DNA of 17,299 bases from Rhodoferax sp. (GTDB lineage: Bacteria > Pseudomonadota > Gammaproteobacteria > Burkholderiales > Burkholderiaceae_C), in assembly GCA_029946045.1 (NCBI GenBank), contig JAQSDS010000401.1:1-17299 (forward strand). The letters are read 5' to 3'. This document shows, piece after piece, positions 14,729 to 17,299 of the stretch. Every line of letters starts with the position of its first letter. Position 1 is the stretch's first letter. Below the pieces are notes generated by a model that had not been told where the DNA came from, did no database searches, and worked only from the letters and a program-made list of their open reading frames with translations. Position numbers and translations under genes: made by a program.

Positions 14729-14737
14729 AGTGCAGGC

Positions 14738-15169
14738 ATGCCGACCTTCACCCTCACCGACACCCAGCAGCAAGCGCTGCTGACCGCTGCGCGCCAGGCC
14801 CGGTGCAAGGCCTACGCGCCATACTCCAACTACCCTGTCGGTGCCGCCGTGCTCGATGAGCAGGGCCGCATCCATGCCGGCTGCAATGTCGAAAACGCCG
14901 CCTACCCCGAGGGCCTGTGCGCCGAAGCTGCTGCTTTGAGCGCGATGGTGCTGGCCGGCGGCAGGCAGGCCCGCGCCGTGCTGGTGGTGGGCAGCGGGGG
15001 CGAGGGCAGCTGGATCACCCCTTGCGGCGGCTGCCGGCAGAAATTGCGTGAATTTGGCACGCCCGATTTGCTCATCCTGAGCGCCAACGAGTTGGCGCTG
15101 GGCCCGCGCCACACCTTGGCGCAATTGCTGCCCGAAAGCTTTGGGCCGGGCCACATCAAGGCCAGGTAA
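14738..15169 (+). CDS. cdd: cytidine deaminase
   Basis: A 143-residue short (homotetrameric-type) cytidine/deoxycytidine deaminase giving uridine or deoxyuridine plus ammonia. The substrate-recognition CNVENAAYPEGLC segment contains Asn50 and Glu52. The zinc and catalytic site is Cys61-Ala-Glu63, with Glu63 the proton shuttle, plus Cys96 and Cys99 (PCGGC). The three-cysteine zinc site is characteristic of the tetrameric class, unlike the long dimeric E. coli enzyme. It sits between eutC (nine-base gap) and the purine nucleoside phosphorylase (20-base gap), at the head of a nucleoside-salvage run. Confidence 0.95.
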   Translation: MPTFTLTDTQQQALLTAARQARCKAYAPYSNYPVGAAVLDEQGRIHAGCNVENAAYPEGLCAEAAALSAMVLAGGRQARAVLVVGSGGEGSWITPCGGCRQKLREFGTPDLLILSANELALGPRHTLAQLLPESFGPGHIKAR

Positions 15170-15189
15170 AACGCTGTCCAATACGCACC

Positions 15190-15993
15190 ATGAACGCCAT
15201 CGACCTGCTGCGCCAACGCGCCCCCGGCCTGCAACCACGCATTGCGGTGGTGCTGGGCTCGGGCTGGGGCGGCTTGACCGAACACCTCACCGGTGCCAGC
15301 CAGATTCCGTACGCCGAACTGGCCGGTTTTCCGCAGCCCGGTGTGGCCGGCCATGGCGGCAGCCTGTGGCTCGGTCACCTTGGCGCGCAGCCGGTGGCCG
15401 TGCTGAGCGGGCGCCAGCATGGCTATGAAACCGGCACTGTGGACGGCATGGCCGAGCCCTTGCGCGTGCTCAAAAACCTGGGTTGCCACACGCTGGTGCA
15501 GACCAACGCGGCCGGCAGTTTGCACCCGGACATGCCGCCGCAAAGCCTGATGCTGTTGAGCGACCACATCAACCTCTCCCAGCGCTCGCCCCTGGTTGGC
15601 GCGGCTGGTTCGGCGCGCTTTGTCAACATGGTCGATGCCTATGACCCCGACCTGCGAGCCCATGCCCAGCGCATAGCCCAGGCACAAGGTGCCAGCCTGT
15701 TTGAAGGTGTTTACGCCTGGTTTTTGGGTCCGCAATTCGAGACCCCGGCCGAGATCCGCATGGCCCGCCTGCTGGGCGCCGATGCCGTGGGCATGAGCAC
15801 CGTGCCCGAGACCATTCTGGCGCGTCACTTGGGCCTGCGCGTGCTGGCGCTGTCCTTCATCACCAACCTGGGCGCCGGCATGTCCACTGAACACCTGAGC
15901 CACGCCCACACCTTGCAACAAGCGCAACTCGGCAGCCTTGCCGCCAGCCGCTTGCTGGCCGACATCATTGCCAAAATGGACACACTGCCATGA
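15190..15993 (+). CDS. purine nucleoside phosphorylase, trimeric (class II, PunA/XapA-like)
   Basis: A 267-residue enzyme that splits purine (deoxy)ribonucleosides with phosphate into base and (deoxy)ribose-1-phosphate. Trimeric-PNP motifs are present: VLGSGWG (phosphate site, 21-27), GRQHGYE (74-80), TNAAGS (105-110), GPQFETPAE (180-188, with Glu184 contacting the base), GMSTVPE (201-207) and ITNLGAG with Asn226. The Glu plus Asn base-binding pair is associated with 6-oxopurines (inosine, guanosine) in this family. The length is normal. The ATG at 15190 has a weak Shine-Dalgarno and the last four bases overlap the start of deoC (ATGA), implying translational coupling. Confidence 0.95.
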   Translation: MNAIDLLRQRAPGLQPRIAVVLGSGWGGLTEHLTGASQIPYAELAGFPQPGVAGHGGSLWLGHLGAQPVAVLSGRQHGYETGTVDGMAEPLRVLKNLGCHTLVQTNAAGSLHPDMPPQSLMLLSDHINLSQRSPLVGAAGSARFVNMVDAYDPDLRAHAQRIAQAQGASLFEGVYAWFLGPQFETPAEIRMARLLGADAVGMSTVPETILARHLGLRVLALSFITNLGAGMSTEHLSHAHTLQQAQLGSLAASRLLADIIAKMDTLP

Positions 15994-16757
15994 CGCAGCC
16001 CGACGCCCGCCTGGCACTCGCCTGCCTGGACCTGACCAGCCTGAACGTGGCTGACACCGAAGCCGACATCGCGGCCCTGTGCGGCCGCGCGCAAAGCCCG
16101 TTTGGCCCGGTGGCTGCGGTGTGCGTCTGGCCGCGCCTGGCGGCCTTTGCCCGCGCTCAATTACCAGCGTCCATTGCGGTGGCAGCCGTGGCCAATTTCC
16201 CGCACGGCCATGCCGACGTCGAAGCCGCCATTCAGGACACCCTGCAGATCGTAGCGGCGGGTGCGCAAGAAGTCGACGTGGTGCTGCCCTACCGCAGTTT
16301 GATGGCCGGTGACGAACAGGCAGTGAGCGCGCTGTTGACTGTTGTGCGCCGGGCCTGTCCTGGCATGGTGCTCAAAGTGATTCTGGAAACCGGCGAACTC
16401 AAGACGCCCGCGCTGACGGAACGCGCCTGTCAACTCAGTCTGGATGCAGGCGCCGATTTTCTGAAAACCAGCACCGGCAAAACCCCGGTCAGCGCCACAC
16501 TGGCAGCCGCACGCGTCATGCTGGGTGCCATTGCCGCCAACCCGGCCGCACGCCACCGTGTGGGCTTCAAGGCCGCCGGCGGCATTCGCACTGTGGCCGA
16601 AGCCACCGCGTACCTGGCCCTGGCGCAAGAACTGCTGGGCGCACACGCCCTGACACCGCAACGCTTTCGCATCGGCGCCAGCAGCTTGCTTGACGACATC
16701 GAGGCGGTGCTGTCTGGTAGGTTGGCAGTCACCGCGACAAAGTCCGGTACTTACTAA
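15990..16757 (+). CDS. deoC: deoxyribose-phosphate aldolase, class I (E. coli-type)
   Basis: A 255-residue aldolase that cleaves 2-deoxyribose-5-phosphate into acetaldehyde and glyceraldehyde-3-phosphate. It has the long-form DeoC features: LDLTSLN near the start, VANFPHG, EVDVVLPYRSLMAG with Asp96, Schiff-base Lys159 (FLKTSTGK) and Lys194 (VGFKAAGGI), then RIGASSLL near the C-terminus. The last ten or so residues (LAVTATKSGTY) extend beyond the usual end. The stop at 16755-16757 lies 17 bases before the nested inverted-repeat element. It overlaps the phosphorylase by four bases and supplies the last step of the deoxynucleoside pathway seen here. No phosphopentomutase gene is in the window. 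Confidence 0.96.
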   Translation: MTQPDARLALACLDLTSLNVADTEADIAALCGRAQSPFGPVAAVCVWPRLAAFARAQLPASIAVAAVANFPHGHADVEAAIQDTLQIVAAGAQEVDVVLPYRSLMAGDEQAVSALLTVVRRACPGMVLKVILETGELKTPALTERACQLSLDAGADFLKTSTGKTPVSATLAAARVMLGAIAANPAARHRVGFKAAGGIRTVAEATAYLALAQELLGAHALTPQRFRIGASSLLDDIEAVLSGRLAVTATKSGTY

Positions 16758-16774
16758 ATTTATGAAAGAACACC

Positions 16775-16903
16775 GTCATTGCGAGGCCTCAGGCCGTGGC
16801 GATCCAGTTGGATGGCCCTGCTTTTGTGGGAGGCCCGCCCTCGGGCCGATGGATGTCCCGGGGGCAATCGCGGCGAGGGCGCCGCTCCCACAAGGCAATG
16901 ACG
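16775..16903. repeat. nested inverted-repeat element with two head-to-head REP-like hairpins, between deoC and deoA
   Basis: The outer arms are CGTCATTGC (16775-16783) and its exact complement GCAATGACG (16895-16903). Inner arms are TTGTGGGAG (16824-16832) and CTCCCACAA (16885-16893). Each inner half holds its own hairpin with a four-base loop: GGCCCG/CGGGCC (16832-16837, 16842-16847) and GCGGCG/CGCCGC (16870-16875, 16880-16885). Read from each end, both units follow the plan TTGTGGGAG, GC stem, CCCT, complementary stem, GAT. This is the plan of REP sequences common in Pseudomonas and other proteobacteria. A T-rich run (16905-16912) follows the outer arm. It resembles a BIME-type or MITE-like dispersed element. 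Confidence 0.85.
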
Positions 16904-16928
16904 CTTCTTTTTCACGTTAAGCCTCACC

Positions 16929-17299
16929 ATGCTGGCACAAGAAATCATCCGCATCAAACGCGACGGCCAGACCCTGGCGCGCGCCCACATCGACGCTTTT
17001 GTACGCGGCCTGGTCGATGGCTCCTGGAGCGAAGGCCAGGCCGCCGCGCTGACCATGGCCATGTTTCTCAAGGGCATGAGCCGCGCAGAGACGGTGGGCC
17101 TGACCCATGCCATGACGCATTCCGGCCTGGTGATGGACTGGCGCGCCGCCCACCTGAACGGCCCGGTGCTGGACAAGCATTCCACCGGCGGCGTTGGCGA
17201 CAAGGTGAGCCTGATGCTGGCCCCGATCGTGGCGGCCTGTGGCGGTGTGGTGCCGATGGTCTCGGGCCGTGGTCTGGGTCACACCGGCGGCACGCTCGA
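16929..17299 (+). CDS. deoA: thymidine phosphorylase, 5' part, cut by window end
   Basis: The open frame starts at the ATG at 16929 and runs to the window end, giving 123 codons. It encodes the N-terminal part of a pyrimidine nucleoside phosphorylase: [16 protein letters not shown], a helical domain with [21 protein letters not shown], then [15 protein letters not shown] (phosphate-binding loop) and the beginning of the family signature [12 protein letters not shown]. The enzyme converts thymidine or deoxyuridine plus phosphate into base and deoxyribose-1-phosphate, upstream of DeoC after isomerisation. The Shine-Dalgarno is poor. The gene follows the repeat element by 25 bases, so its expression may depend on readthrough of the hairpins. 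Confidence 0.95.
   Translation, partial: MLAQEIIRIKRDGQTLARAHIDAFVRGLVDGSWSEGQAAALTMAMFLKGMSRAETVGLTHAMTHSGLVMDWRAAHLNGPVLDKHSTGGVGDKVSLMLAPIVAACGGVVPMVSGRGLGHTGGTL

Noticed and set aside
16915..16921. GTTAAG half-site just before deoA
   Set aside because: A single half-site without a partner or a -10 at the right distance.

Overview
This window looks like a chromosomal segment of a betaproteobacterium, most probably Burkholderiales/Comamonadaceae (Rhodoferax- or Polaromonas-like). The grounds are high overall GC, gene families typical of that group (QseB/PmrA-type two-component system, DUF4124, AI-2E transporter, multihaem cytochrome, class I DeoC) and short Shine-Dalgarno sites. No database search was possible, so the taxonomy is inference. 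No rRNA, tRNA, CRISPR array, transposase or phage gene was seen.

Positions 1-510 hold the 3' end of a polyamine-type ABC transporter permease. Positions about 612-6288 form an apparent envelope-stress module. It comprises a small unknown protein, a PBP7/8-type endopeptidase (pbpG), a Skp/OmpH-like periplasmic chaperone, a QseB/PmrA-like response regulator, its QseC-like sensor kinase and a DegP/MucD-type periplasmic serine protease. Three of the upstream regions in this block carry the same promoter design: a direct repeat of the form nTTAAG/nCTAAG with a 5-base gap, placed 10-11 bases upstream of an (A/C)ACAAT -10 element. This strongly suggests one local regulon driven by the encoded response regulator, including autoregulation of the pbpG-skp-RR-HK operon.

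Positions 6373-8710 hold an AT-richer exported orphan protein, then two reverse-strand membrane proteins (AI-2E/PerM family and DUF1345). An approximately 400-base intergenic region with a perfect palindrome follows. Positions 9108-11704 encode a tight three-gene redox operon: a membrane-anchored FAD/NAD(P)H/[2Fe-2S] reductase, a small b-type membrane cytochrome with two pairs of histidines each 14 residues apart, and an eight-CxxCH exported cytochrome c. Together they look like an electron conduit from cytosolic NAD(P)H through membrane haem b to periplasmic multihaem c.

A reverse-strand DUF4124 protein (11750-12295) precedes a long forward catabolic cluster: eutB, eutC, cdd, a purine nucleoside phosphorylase, deoC and the beginning of deoA, which runs off the window end. 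Ethanolamine ammonia-lyase and deoxyribose-phosphate aldolase both release acetaldehyde, which gives the cluster metabolic logic. Between deoC and deoA lies a 129-base nested inverted-repeat element containing two head-to-head REP-like hairpins with compensatory stem changes. It is followed by a T-rich tract and may modulate deoA expression.
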